Positions 1 to 12,200 of a stretch of 64,000 nt of DNA are shown here, piece after piece. The first letter of the stretch is position 1. Every line of letters begins with the position of its first letter. A program made the translations under genes and the position numbers. The stretch covers positions 306,836 through 370,835 of the forward strand of contig CANNZV010001433.1 in the NCBI GenBank assembly GCA_947561585.1, written 5' to 3'. Under the pieces are notes generated by a model. The model worked only from the letters and a program-made list of their open reading frames with translations. It did not search any database and was not told the DNA's origin. The DNA comes from Caprella mutica (lineage: Eukaryota > Arthropoda > Malacostraca > Amphipoda > Caprellidae).

Positions 1-1426
1 GGAATGATAGGGAGATCTCTGGGAGGTTGCATATCATGGGGTATTTTATTTCATCTTCGCCAGCAGCACTATTGTTGCTGAGTTTCAAAGCATTATGGAG
101 CTCATCTAGTTTGAATGGGATATTATAGTCTTCTGTATTATTGGTGGGGAATTGGATGGGAGTGGTTTCAGTTCGTTGTTTAGTAAGGAGAAATGAATCA
201 TTTTGGCATCCTTTTGATATTGTGCTCAGGGTTTCTCCAAATATGTTGGCAACGTCTGTTGGGTCTGCTACAAGGGTGTTATTGATATGAAGTATTGGTT
301 GTTTCATGGTTGAATATTTCCCTCTGATTTTATGTATTCTTTTCCAGACTGTTGGGAGTGGGGTATTTTCATTAATTGAGGAACAGTACTCTCTCCAGCT
401 ATTGGTTCGAGATGTTTTTATTAGGTATCTGAATTTTGCTCTTGCTCTATTGAATTGAATCTTGTCAACATTAAGTTTAGATTGGTAGAAGCGTCTGAGA
501 GCTCTGTTCTTTTCTAATTTTGCTCTTTCTAGTTCAGCATTCCACCACGGCACACATTTGGTGCGAGATATTCCACTGGTTTTGGGAATGGATCTTGTGG
601 CTGCTCTTGTGATTGTTTGTACAATGAAGGAATGGAGTTCGTCTATGTCTGGAAAACTGTGTAGGTCTGCATCGAGAATGGCTAGCTCTTTATATTTTCT
701 CCAGTCTGCTCTTTCGATGATGAAACGGGATGGTATTGAGTGCTCGCTATTATTTGTTGTTAGGAAGATTGGAAAGTGATCACTATTATATAGGTCATCC
801 GATACATTCCACTCGAAATCTGGAACAATTTCGGAGGAGCATATAGACAAGTCAATACATGAAAATGAATTCGTTTGGGTATGAAAGTGAGTAGGTGAGT
901 CGTTATTGAGGATACTGATTGGATGGCGTGACAGGAGATTTTCAATAAGTTTCCCTTTTTGGTTTTGAACAGAGTCACCCCATAAAGGGCTCCGGGCATT
1001 GAGGTCTCCCAGCAACAGAAAGGGGGAGGGGAGTTGAGAGATGAGGTCTTCTAGATCGGAAATGTGGACAAGGCTATTTGGAGGTAGATATAAACTGCAG
1101 ATGGTATATAGTTTGTTGATATGGCATCGGAGGGCAACAGCTTGAAGATTTGTTCTGAGAGTGAGAGGGCTATGTGCAATAGAATTCTTGATGACAATTG
1201 ATGCCCCTCCGACTTCCGCTAGAAAGTCATCATCAGGGTTACGTCCACTTTTATTATAAATGGTGAAACCTCGGGGGCAGGTTGTTGAAAAATTATTGGG
1301 TAGTCGAGATTCTTGTAAACATATAATAGTGGTTTGAGAATCTGACAGCAAGGTACGTAGGTGATGGTAGTTACCCCTATATCCACGGATATTCCAGTGG
1401 CATAGAGAAGCCAGGGCAACCATCAT
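1..1426 (-). CDS. Jockey-type ORF2: apurinic-like endonuclease and linker to the reverse transcriptase (3' end outside window)
   Basis: Read from the double ATG at 1426-1421, the frame is open to position 1 (about 475 residues). It begins with an exonuclease-endonuclease-phosphatase domain: HWNIRG near residue 10, LQES near residue 40, GDLNARSPLWG, then the C-terminal SCIDLSI and SDHFPI motifs that hold catalytic Asp and His residues. After the endonuclease comes the basic, aromatic-rich linker typical of Jockey elements (RAKLEKNRALRR, then NSAAGEDEI just before the reverse transcriptase). The reverse transcriptase itself lies beyond the window. No stop or frameshift interrupts the visible part. 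In this family the endonuclease nicks target DNA to prime reverse transcription. The start is five bases after the ORF1 stop, which fits termination-reinitiation. Confidence 0.88.
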   Translation of the reverse strand, partial: MMVALASLCHWNIRGYRGNYHHLRTLLSDSQTTIICLQESRLPNNFSTTCPRGFTIYNKSGRNPDDDFLAEVGGASIVIKNSIAHSPLTLRTNLQAVALRCHINKLYTICSLYLPPNSLVHISDLEDLISQLPSPFLLLGDLNARSPLWGDSVQNQKGKLIENLLSRHPISILNNDSPTHFHTQTNSFSCIDLSICSSEIVPDFEWNVSDDLYNSDHFPIFLTTNNSEHSIPSRFIIERADWRKYKELAILDADLHSFPDIDELHSFIVQTITRAATRSIPKTSGISRTKCVPWWNAELERAKLEKNRALRRFYQSKLNVDKIQFNRARAKFRYLIKTSRTNSWREYCSSINENTPLPTVWKRIHKIRGKYSTMKQPILHINNTLVADPTDVANIFGETLSTISKGCQNDSFLLTKQRTETTPIQFPTNNTEDYNIPFKLDELHNALKLSNNSAAGEDEIKYPMICNLPEISLSF

Positions 1427-1431
1427 TTTAC

Positions 1432-2889
1432 TTATTTAAATCTTGATTTGTCTGATTTTATATTTATCGTTATATTATGGGATTTATTACCATGATTATG
1501 GGTATTATTTGGTTCTGTTTTATCTTTTGTTGGGGGCGGTTTTTTGAATGGAGTAGATTTTGGGGTTGGTATTTTTGATCGTTTCAGGTTTTCTTCGAGA
1601 GGAGGGTTTGATAGATTACTGAGTTGTCGTTTCATGATATGATTATGATTTTTGGAGGATTCTGTTGAGCTACTAGTTTGGTTATTGTTGTTATCCTTCG
1701 GGGTGTTTGAGATTATGATGGGATTAGATATTTCGGGTGAAGAGGAGGCAGTTGATACTGAAGTATTGATTGGTGGTTGTCTGCAAGGTATAGGTGTAGA
1801 AGGTGCAGAGTAGTTTGTAGAAGCAGATGCATAAGTCCTGTGGGATTGGTTGAATGTTAGTGACACCCGGGCTCGTGCCTCTTGGAAGCTAAGGTGCTCT
1901 TTAGTTTTTACGGTAAGTATTTCTTTTTCCATTAGGTATTTGGAGCAGGATTTAGAAGTTGCAGTGTGAGGTTCTTTACAGTGGTAGCAGTTAACTGGGT
2001 TTGTGCAGGTTTCGGAGATATGTCCACCCACACACTCCTCACCGCACTTCTCGCACACCGGAATCAGTCGTCGACAATTATTGACAGAGTGTCCATAACG
2101 TTGGCAATTCCTGCAGCGTCTTGGCGTGGGAATGTACGGGCGAACTCGTTCAGACAGTCCAGGGCGAATGTTGATTCGGTCGGGGGGGTTGGAGTTATTG
2201 AAGGTGAGTATGAGGGTTGCAGTTGGTTCTGGATTTGTAGATTTGGCGTTTCGGATGATTCTGTGGCATTTTGTAACTCCGTGTTCTGAGAGTCCATCCA
2301 CAATGTCTTCCTCTGAATAGTTTTTCAGAAGAGAACACGTGATGACACCCTGGGATTCATTGAAGCGTTGATGTTCAATAATTTTAACTTTTTCAGATAG
2401 TAGGGTAGTCATTGTTTTGAGTTTATTTCCTTGTTCTTCCGTTTTGACTTCTACAGTCCAGGATTTGTTGGTAAAATCTTCAGAAAGTTTTTCGTAAGGT
2501 CCGATTAGTCTAGTGATGGTACTGTTGACTTTAAACATGTTGAGTTTCGTTAGGTCTGAGTCATTTTCAGGTATAATTGAGAAGTATCGGGGGAATCTTT
2601 TTACTTTAAACAGGTCATCATAAGTTTCATAAGAATTTCGATTTTGAGGGTGACGTAATTTTCTTCCACGGGTTCCAGGCGCCGAAGTTGCCGGAACATA
2701 TGGGTCAAGAGTTAATTCAAATGAAGTACCAGGTGCAGAATCCGTGTTGTTGCCAGAGTTGTCGCTCAATCCGACCGGGAGATTGTTCGCACCCCCTTGC
2801 CCCCCACTCAGCGACGACTGGAGGGGCTGCCCGGGACTGGGGGCCATGGCCATTGTTGTATTGTTCATGGGTGATAAAGCCTTTATCAA
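1432..2889 (-). CDS. Jockey-type ORF1 gag-like nucleic-acid-binding protein
   Basis: A 485-residue protein on the minus strand. The N-terminal part (about 1-120) is low complexity, rich in Ser, Pro, Gly and Asn. The middle (about 120-250) resembles the RNA-recognition-like region of insect gag-like ORF1 proteins. From about residue 257 to 320 there are three Cys/His knuckles: CRNCQRYGHSVNNC, CEKCGEECVGGHISETC and CYHCKEPHTATSKSC. The C-terminal 150 residues are Ser/Thr/Pro/Asn-rich and then basic. In Jockey elements this protein coats the element RNA and forms the ribonucleoprotein. It is followed directly by ORF2. Length and layout are normal, and I see no break. Confidence 0.9.
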   Translation of the reverse strand: MIKALSPMNNTTMAMAPSPGQPLQSSLSGGQGGANNLPVGLSDNSGNNTDSAPGTSFELTLDPYVPATSAPGTRGRKLRHPQNRNSYETYDDLFKVKRFPRYFSIIPENDSDLTKLNMFKVNSTITRLIGPYEKLSEDFTNKSWTVEVKTEEQGNKLKTMTTLLSEKVKIIEHQRFNESQGVITCSLLKNYSEEDIVDGLSEHGVTKCHRIIRNAKSTNPEPTATLILTFNNSNPPDRINIRPGLSERVRPYIPTPRRCRNCQRYGHSVNNCRRLIPVCEKCGEECVGGHISETCTNPVNCYHCKEPHTATSKSCSKYLMEKEILTVKTKEHLSFQEARARVSLTFNQSHRTYASASTNYSAPSTPIPCRQPPINTSVSTASSSPEISNPIIISNTPKDNNNNQTSSSTESSKNHNHIMKRQLSNLSNPPLEENLKRSKIPTPKSTPFKKPPPTKDKTEPNNTHNHGNKSHNITINIKSDKSRFK

Positions 2890-3232
2890 AGGGGATTTTT
2901 GTTGAGGTTGCCTTCCTCAATTATTTAGTCCATAATTGGAGTTCCTTTGGGGAACTTGTTCTCCATTAGAACAAGGAGATATTTCTGCCTGCTTCAAAAG
3001 CAGTTGCCTCCCCCACTCCACGTAGAGGCAGCTCTCACTGCATGAGCGTACAAATACAAAAAACAGCTCATGCAGTCCCCGTGGGGAAAAAAAAAAAAAA
3101 ACTACTTCAAAGTTCTGGTCCCTATTACTCGAGTGCTTCATAACTAAGAGGTAGCTACACAACTCTTGAGCTTTACTGTAGTTACTAATATCAAGTAGCT
3201 AGGTATAAGATGATATCTAAACTACAACTTAC

Positions 3233-6200
3233 TTGACTGCTTATTGGTCTGAAGGGGTGTGGCGAAGTCAGGATCACTGAAATGTTGCATCACCCAATTA
3301 ACGGCCTCCTCCAAGTTACCCCCAGTTAACTGCACAGCTTTTCTGCACCCCACTCTGTCGAAACCCATGTCAACTATTGTCTGCACTACGGCCTCGTCAA
3401 CCTCAGGTTCTGAAGAGAAAAGAAAATTATAAAAAAAAAAATCGAATTAGATAATAAAATAGATATTTTTTAGAATAATGATTGTTCTTCTGAATTAATG
3501 ATTGAAGAGAAACTAAAATTATCAGAAACACCAAAAATAAGATAGCTAATTGATCCTTAGATTTATTACGATATAGCTAATCTTTTACTTCTCCAGTTTC
3601 CTCTTACAGACAGTTACTACTTAAATCATATTAGTCACAAAGTTCAATATTTGCATGTTAATGATGCTGCTTCTACCAGAAAATCCGTAGCTAACTCATA
3701 GTGTGCCGCAGGACTCACTATTGGGACCTGTACCATTTCTAATTTTCATAAACTAGTTTTCTTGCTCGTCCCACTTTGTAAAGTTTAATATGTCTGCAGA
3801 GGATAGATGTTGCTTATAATTAATAAGCTAATTATTAAGTAATTAGTTAATTACTTTATTATTGAGTGGTTGTCTGCAAACGAAATATATTTAAATGTTG
3901 ATAAGACCAAATTTAATATTTTCTCACTAAGAAACCTTTACTATCTCTCCTCAGTTACCTTTACTCTGCTCCTCCTGCTCCTCAGGCATGAGTGTCTCCC
4001 CTTCACTCAGGCCACGGCTCCTCAAGGCAGAGAGATCCAGAGTCTCAGGCATACTCACAGACACGTCCTTCTTCACAGGCTCCCACTGCTCTGTCATACC
4101 GAATTTTAACAGCTGCAAAAGAACAAAAACTTCATTAGAAACAAATTGAAAACACTCGCACAAATTTTCTAATGTTTTCTGGTTAAAGTGAAATTAGGTA
4201 GGCCTACTTGCTATAGCTAATAAGAAACGTGAAATATTAGATCATGAAGATAGAGTTGTTCATTTATAGAAACTTTTATATAGCTATGGCAATAGCTAGC
4301 TACTTCACATAAAACTAATAAAAAGGACATATGAAATAACAATCATCTGCAGTTATTATCTTCTTGATATCTAATTTAGGTAGCTATCTAATAAAAGAAA
4401 TAGCTATATACAGAACTATATGGCATTGAAAACAAAGTTCCCATCAACTATGCTATTATTACAAATTTATAACACAAAAAACTGTGAAGATGCAATCAGG
4501 ACATCAATAAACGAGAAACTGTCATGTTGACCTTATAATCACTGTTGCAAGGTTTCAACTATTTCTATTTTAAATAAACCAAACCTGCCTATGGGTGAAA
4601 CTTTTTACAGTATCTAGCTATGGTAAGTTCCAAATTATTGGTCAGTACTACTATATCTTCGGTCATATAAGAAAAACAATATAATAAGTATTAGATAGCA
4701 CTCTGTAATAATAACAATTTATATATCGTTTTTTCTTACATGACCGAAGATTTAGTACTGACCGATAATTCAGAACTTACCCTACCTATAAAATTATAGA
4801 ACAAAGATAAGCTACATTTGAGAGAACAGAGTTCTACAAATCAATTTAAGAAATATATTTTATTAGCTACCAATTAAAACATTCCACTACAATATTTTTG
4901 GTTAGCAGCTAAAGGCTAATAAATTCAAAAGCAAAATCTATTTTTTTAGGAGAGAACTTCACCTCATTCTGCAATGTGGTCTCACCTGAATGAAGAGGAA
5001 GTCAGGGAAGGTGAGAAGGCAAGTAGACTTTGCCATATCAACTTTGGACTTAGCGGCAGAGCTGTACAGGTTCATTATTTCAGGGGCAATGAACTTGGAG
5101 AGACAGGCTTCGAAAGGAACTTTAGCACGAACAAGATCTTCAGTACTGAAATTAGAGTGTTTTCTTGGTCTCTTTATTACTTTACCTAGCCTTAATTTTT
5201 CAGTTAGATATTCAGAATTTAAAATTTTAGTGAAATGTGGAGCGAGCTACTGTAGAACTCATCTATAGTGGACTCCTGTAGTTATAGTGAATGTAGTGTC
5301 CTGAGTAAGAGAACTACCCCGAATTGTGAACAAATTTTCTTTAGTCTGCCACTACTGAAAATTTGTTCACTAGCTATACAGGGTAATTCCTTACTCAGGA
5401 CACTACATTCACTATAGCTACAGGAGTCCACTATAGATGAGACCAACTGTATAGCTAGTTGAGTTTTTATCTTTTGAAATGTAATACCGTAGCTATAATC
5501 TGAGAAAACACTTTTTTCCAAAGATTTTTCTCGTATAGCTACTATATACAGGGTGACCCACAAAAAAAATGTAGCAACCCAACTCAGAATTAATATGAAT
5601 ATCGTATTTATAAGAAGCTAAAGAATGAAGAAGTAGCTAAATTAAAAAATTATAAATTTATTATATAGCTATCCATTCTATCAGGATTGTAAGTGTAAGA
5701 AATTTATATTAATTCGAACTTGGGTAGCTACACCTTTTTGTAGGTCACCCTGGATAATTTAAAAAAATTTAAACTATTTTTCTTACAAGGTCTCTCCCTT
5801 AGCCTCTGCCTGCGCTTTTCTCTCTTTGAAAGCATCCACCTCCGCCTGGTTGGTAGTGAGCTCCATGGGAACAGGCAGTGGAAGGTGCATCTCCCCGCCA
5901 CTCCTCTTCACCAGCTTCACCGACTGAGTCACACCGCACACGAACTTGTCCTCCACCTAAGGAAAAGACGGGGGAAAGCTAAAATATAACACTGGATATA
6001 AAAGAAATCTATGATAGATTCGTAATTAGAAAACCTTCATTCAATAAATTTCTTGAATCAGACGGAAGATAAAAATTATTCAATTTATATTTTCATAAGA
6101 TAAAAAAATATCAACTCAGTGAAAGGTTAAATTAAATGTTACTATAGCTAGCTAGGTTGAAATCAATTAAATATAAATTATCTAATTAGCTAGCTAAATA

Positions 6201-9200
6201 GAAAATTTAATTTACATTTTATTAAACTGAATTGAAACAGAATTAGCTATCTCCAATCATGAAAACAAATCAGACAACTAGCTACACAATAGGTAAAAAA
6301 CTGATAAATTAACCAATCAAAAGCGGCTAAACACAGTCAATCTCACATCAAATTTGAAGCAATGCCCGGCACTGGGTACATTGGTCCTCACTGAGCTCCT
6401 TTCTTCCAATTTCAAAAGGTGCTGAAGATAAAGAACCGCATCCTGTTGTTTCTTGGTACTGAAGTCATAGTGTCCTCTGCCTACAAGAGACCTGCACAGA
6501 GAGAAAGTTATTACACTTGTCTGGTAGCTACTGGTAGCTATCAGTTAATTTGAAATGAAAATTGAAAAGAGAAGGGATAGAGTAAGTAGGAAACATAGTT
6601 ATGACCGAAATGATAAGTCCGCTCTAATAAGATGCATAGCTAAGCCTTAATGACCGGAATTAATTTAAGTGTGTAAAACGAGAATTTTTATGAATATTCG
6701 TTTGATTAGCTAATATATATAGGTAAAGAAAACATAGCTATTAAACTATAGCTAATAGTTGAGAGAATTTTTTTCAAAAAAAAAAAAATATATATAATTT
6801 CATAAAGATAGGATATTTTCGGGTAAGCAAACACAAGCTCTAATAAATGCAAGGGTTTATCCTAAATTATATAGTCATTTTGGGAAAATATCAAGAAACA
6901 CATTCGACACTTGAAAGGGGACATACATGACACCTTAGGACAAACGGGTTAAAACTTAATATCATTGAGTAGCTAGTCAAAAAGTTATTTGAACTTGATA
7001 AAAGGGCTTGAAATATTATATTATTAAATTTTGGCTATGTGTTTTTGTACTTTATATTAAGATGATTGTTCTAAAATTTGTATCTAATGATTTATTTTTT
7101 TCAATAAAGAATGACTAACAGCCAACTTTCTTCACCTTAGAATGGTTGGTGCGACTCCAGGCTGCAAATCATCAATGTCATCGGATGAAGCTGAAGAGGA
7201 GTCAAAACCAGCTGGCTCCTTGGAATATCTGGCAAAAAAGGAAGAGTTAGTAGCTAGTTAGGGTAACTTACGAATTATCGGTCAGTAGCTACTACATCTT
7301 CAGTCCTCTAAGAAAAAATCATAAAAATGATTATTAGATAAGACTGTAATAGCTAAACTAATAATAATGATGTTTATATCGTTTATTCTGATATGGCCGA
7401 AGATGTAGTAGCTACCGATAATTCGTAACTTACTCTATAGCTAAATGATCGAAATAATAGTTTATTGAAAACGAAAAAGATACGGAGTAAAGAAATTTAA
7501 TTTTAAGAAGTTAGATATAGCGTCGACCAGGATCGCTTCCCGCAATTTGTGCAAACTTTGCTTTAACTCGGAAAATAAGTTAGGTATCTTAACAAAAATT
7601 GGCATGAGAATTCACCTCTGTATGATGCATAATCGTAGTAATTCTTAAGTTTCTATTTCTAGTACTTTCTCTTTTATGGGATGAAATATATGCGGGGGAG
7701 AATTCTGACTTTAAGGGGTCGTTTCCCGCAGTGCCTGGGATCGGTTCCCGCACTGCGGGAACCAACTCTTTCTGAACTTCCCCGCAGTGCGGGAACCGAC
7801 TCTCATTCATTATCTACCACGTTGTGGGAATCAGTCATGAAGAGTAGCTAGTCCTCACTACACTATGATAATGACTGCTTTTGATAACGTTGTCAGGTTA
7901 AATGAAACAAGTTATGAAAATGCTTTATTTAAGATACAGAATTTCCTAAATAAACTAGAAATGAAACTATAATTAGTATAGTTTTAATCAAATAATATAT
8001 TCTTAGAATATGGCTATAAAATAATAATAGAATGCCCTGGCCTTACGTGGTTTTTCTGTTTATGAACATTTATTTAAACGAATTGTTCAATTTGGTTTAC
8101 CAATGCCTATGTACAATAGTTCCTTCCCAAATGAAACTACACAAATTGAACAATATTTTTCTTCTACATTCTTCAAATACTCCTCTGTTGCCTGGGGTTG
8201 AAATTTTATACAGGTGCCTTATCTATATCCACGTCTGATTCTTCAGCACTACTACTAGTGCTGGAGCAAATTGGCTGCAACTGTTCATCTACTTTTTCCG
8301 TTTTCCTATTTTAACAATTCATTTTCTTTTCTTTCTCTATTTCATCACAAAATTCTTAATTCATCTATTGTCAGAACTTGAGCTTCAAGATTTATCCTAC
8401 GTCGAACTTTTCGATGTTGCACTCTTTGTGTGAAGTGGTCTTACAAAATCTGCTCGAAACTCCTATTGATAGATATTTTTTTCTTATAGAATGAGGTATT
8501 CAATTCAGTGAAAGTGTTCTCTTTGTGATAATTGATGTGGGCTCTACCAGATATGTTTGGTTCTTCTATATCGCCTGGCTACTTTTGGGGACTAGCTTGA
8601 GGTGTGAGTTTCCTTTTCTCCTCGGGAGGTTAGTGGTGGTTCTCTTTCACTGCTTTTCCGATCGTGCATGTTGTGTCCCAGGATAAGGATTGGGAGCGTG
8701 CCAATAGCCATAAGGTTGACACCTGTAAATAAAGTTCGATGTATAGAGCAATTCTGCATGATACGCTATTAGCAATTTTATAGTGATTTTAACACTGAAC
8801 TACATAATTTGTAACTATTACGTCAGGTCTCGCCTTTAAAAATGATTAGTGGGTGTAACTTATCTCCGGCCACTGCTATCACTGTTATTGCTCCTAGTTC
8901 TCTTCATTCGGTCACGGAAAGCCCATTCGTGAATTCCAATTTATTTTGCAGCTTTCCTTGATAGAGTCCACCTCCCACTTTACCAATCGCATCTCTTACT
9001 TTGCTTTCATCTATTTATTTCTCTTTTTTTTTGTTGAATTTTTTTTTTTCAGCATGATCAAACAAGTTATGTAATGTATTTAATAGTTATGATAACCTGG
9101 AAGAAATATAATATATTACTCACGCTCTTAACATATAATATATACTTAATATGGATATTTTGATGTGCGGGAACCAACCCTGAAAAAGTGCGGGAAGCGA

Positions 9201-12200
9201 CCCTAGCCCATATTTATCGATCGGGTCGATTCTCGCACTTACGTTTTCCTTTATAGTTTTAGAAATGGCTTGAGTTGACAAAATTCCTTTTAAAGCATGT
9301 TAACCAAGTACATACCCTATATGCATACCAATTTTTAGATAGGTATCTTCTTTCGTTTACTTGTAATGTCAAAGTTTGCGCGATAGTTGAAAACATCAGT
9401 GGAAAAATTTTCAGGTACCTAAAATGTATGTTTTATATGATCGCGAATAGAATTTTACTTATCGAGAGTATATCAAATGTAAATATATCAAAAGATTGCT
9501 AAGAAACAGTTCTTTTAGACTGTGTTTACAGATTTGAAAAATAATGTTTCTTTCGGAAGTTATATAGAGTGCGGGAACCGACACTGGATCATTCACTGCG
9601 GGAACCGATCCGGGTCGACGCTACTCACTTTCCAGAAAGGAGACCGTTGGCTAGCTTAGTCATCTGAGACTCCAGATCTTCAGGAATGTCTTTGATGTTC
9701 TTGCTCCACAAGGCTCTCGAGTCAAAATATCTGCAATTGAAACCATAGATAAGCTGATTAGAAAATAAATAAAAGAAATATGGTTGAACAAGCTAGCTAT
9801 AGGGTATATCCCTGAAAATATATAAATGATAGGTATGATTAGCTATCAGAAGAGATTTTGTTAAAATTACATAAATTCTAAGCGTATCTTCTCCAATATT
9901 TATGTTACATTGTTATTACCTCTGAATATAAGAAGGGACAGTGAACAAAACTTGAAGAACAGAGTTCACATAACAGGAATTGCCCAAATTTTTGAGTCCA
10001 GTGAATCCAGGCCCGAAGACAGGCACAAGTTTCTGGCCACTCTCAGTGAGGCGAGAGTATTCCCACACACGCTGATTGTAATCAATCTCCAGCTCTGCCA
10101 TGGTCTTGTCAGTCTTCTCCATCTGCTTCACATTTATTCCAAAATGAGCTAAATGAGCAACCAAATGAGGATCGACGACCATGTCATCTTCGATGTAGCT
10201 GAAAACATCAGCTTTTCCATCTGGCGTAATTGTTCCAAGTTTCACAGCGAGGGGATAGCTGACTTCTTTGAAATGATCAACAGCGTGATTGTTTCCACCT
10301 GACCCATCATACTGTTTTCTTCCACACATCACACTGCCATCAGTCAAATTCAACCAGAGATTTTCAGTGAGATCGCATTTGCTGCATTTCCAACCTTTGG
10401 GAGGGATTTTCACTCCATTATCCAGCTGCATTAAGTTTTCAGCATAGGAGGAAATAACTCTTGCCTCTCCATCCCATGCACTGGAATCAGTGACTTGAGA
10501 AACAAATTTGTGAACAGCATCTTCAGCAGATTCAATTCCAGATATACTCTTGCGTACCTGGAGTCAAAATAATATCTACTTAAAATATTTACATAACTGA
10601 AGTTCAAAGCTAAGAGCTAGTGTTATAGGAAGCTACCTATTTTTATTCTTGATGAAAATGATTAAGAGGTGAAAATAGAAAACCCATCTCTTTGAATCAG
10701 AATGCTCATTCATAAGTACTTATAGCTAGTAGCTACTGTGGATTAAATACCTCTTCATGAAAGTTCTACACTTCATTATTTATAAGGAATTAAACATATT
10801 CTCACATTTTCTGGGAGTCTTTCATCAGTTGAAGCAATAACTTGATGTTCAGGTAAGATGACAATAGAGAGCTCAGTACTAAATTCATACTTTTTGGAGC
10901 CAGCACTTGGGTCAAATCCACCTTCAACACCAATGGCCAGTCTTGCAATTTTCTTATCCGGCTCACACTCTTTTTCAACAGTGATCTGAAAATGAATTAG
11001 CAAACTTACAAAAAGACTTCAATAGATATAGCTAGCTACATCTTTAATTGTGATTTTTTTATAAATTATTATTGTTATTAGCTATAGGGTATAGAGCTAA
11101 GCAAAATAGCTCGTAGCTAAATAAAATAGTAGCAGCTTAGAAATTTAAGATACCATAAAATAGTTAGGCAGTAAAAGTCTAGCTATTTAATATAGTAGAT
11201 ATGAGTAATCATTAGGAAAAAATATTGATAATCAATGGAGTGATGAAAATATAATAAATCAAACAACATTTTGTTGACAAAATTAGTCAACAAAAATTTT
11301 CAGTTGTTCTGAAGGTGATACAAGGAGCTTCAGAAGAAGCAGTCTAAAAGAAAAGTGACTAAAACCATTTGGTGCCAATGCTCTTGAATACTCAAGAGCT
11401 ACTCTGTATCAATAATCAACAACAAATGGAACAAAAAGAGACACGGCAACTATATGGTGACTAGATTCACAGACAGAAGAGGAAAATTAGAAGAGGTTGG
11501 GCACCTATCAAAAAATCCTACGATCTAGTAGCTAGTTTAAGAATAAATTTTTATAACCAAACTGCATCATAAAAATTATAGCTAATCAATAATAAAAATA
11601 ATTAATATTCTTAGCTAATAGAACAATTTTAGGGCACTAAGGATATTGCAGAAGAAATTAGCTAGTAGATTACTAACTCTTAGTTAGGTACTTACTTCTT
11701 TCTTTGTTCTTTTCCTATGAAGGAATACAAAGTTTGAAGAGTTCTTGCTATATTCATCCACATACTCTTTTCCAAAGCCGTAAAAAGTATTCATGCAGAC
11801 GTACAATCCATTAGGACTGTCCTGTAAAGGTAAACGACTTCTCAGTGAGCAAATAGGATGAGTGAAATTTGATAATGTATAGCAACTTCAGAATATTTAA
11901 TAATTTAGCTAATATTAGAATGCTCGTTAATTTTAGAAATGTTTATATAAAAGTATATAATAAATCTAGAGGCACCACTGCAAGTTTTCAGTCGGTCCGG
12001 TGGGAAAGCCATCTATAAGAAGATCCCTAGCTACATGAAATTAATTTTAAATAAATTAAATTTCCTTATTATATATTTATTCAACTGAATAATTCTACAC
12101 ATATGCTTGACTAAGTGATCATTCAACATTAATTAACTAAATGACTGAAATCCTAATAAACTAAATATGACCAAAGTCCAGCTATAAATAGCAACATTTT

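Larger units (their letters stand above)
1..3150 (-). mobile_element. Jockey-type non-LTR retrotransposon, 5' portion, continues past position 1
   Basis: Two adjacent minus-strand ORFs, a gag-like zinc-knuckle ORF1 followed five bases later by an endonuclease ORF2, give the layout of a Jockey-superfamily LINE. The 5' leader runs from about 2890 to about 3150 (in minus orientation) and includes a T-run at 3088-3101. The exact 5' end is not fixed, because the 3' end and target duplication lie outside the window. The element sits in the USP5 intron that follows the exon ending at 3233 and has the same orientation as USP5. Both ORFs are open as far as seen, so the copy is probably recent. Confidence 0.85.

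Noticed and set aside
558..779. Plus-strand frames across the Jockey-type ORFs
   Set aside because: Antisense shadows of the minus-strand endonuclease and gag-like ORFs.
1219..1419. 66-codon minus-strand frame over the start of ORF2
   Set aside because: Another frame of the true ORF2, which starts at 1426 and is open to the window edge with endonuclease motifs.
7228..9629. The exon 5-6 intron as an introner (an intron created by a transposon)
   Set aside because: The transposon covers only 7520-9621; about 290 bp of other intron sequence with a separate MITE remains, so the intron predates the insertion or is composite.
9910..10152. 80-codon plus-strand frame
   Set aside because: Antisense of USP5 exon 4.
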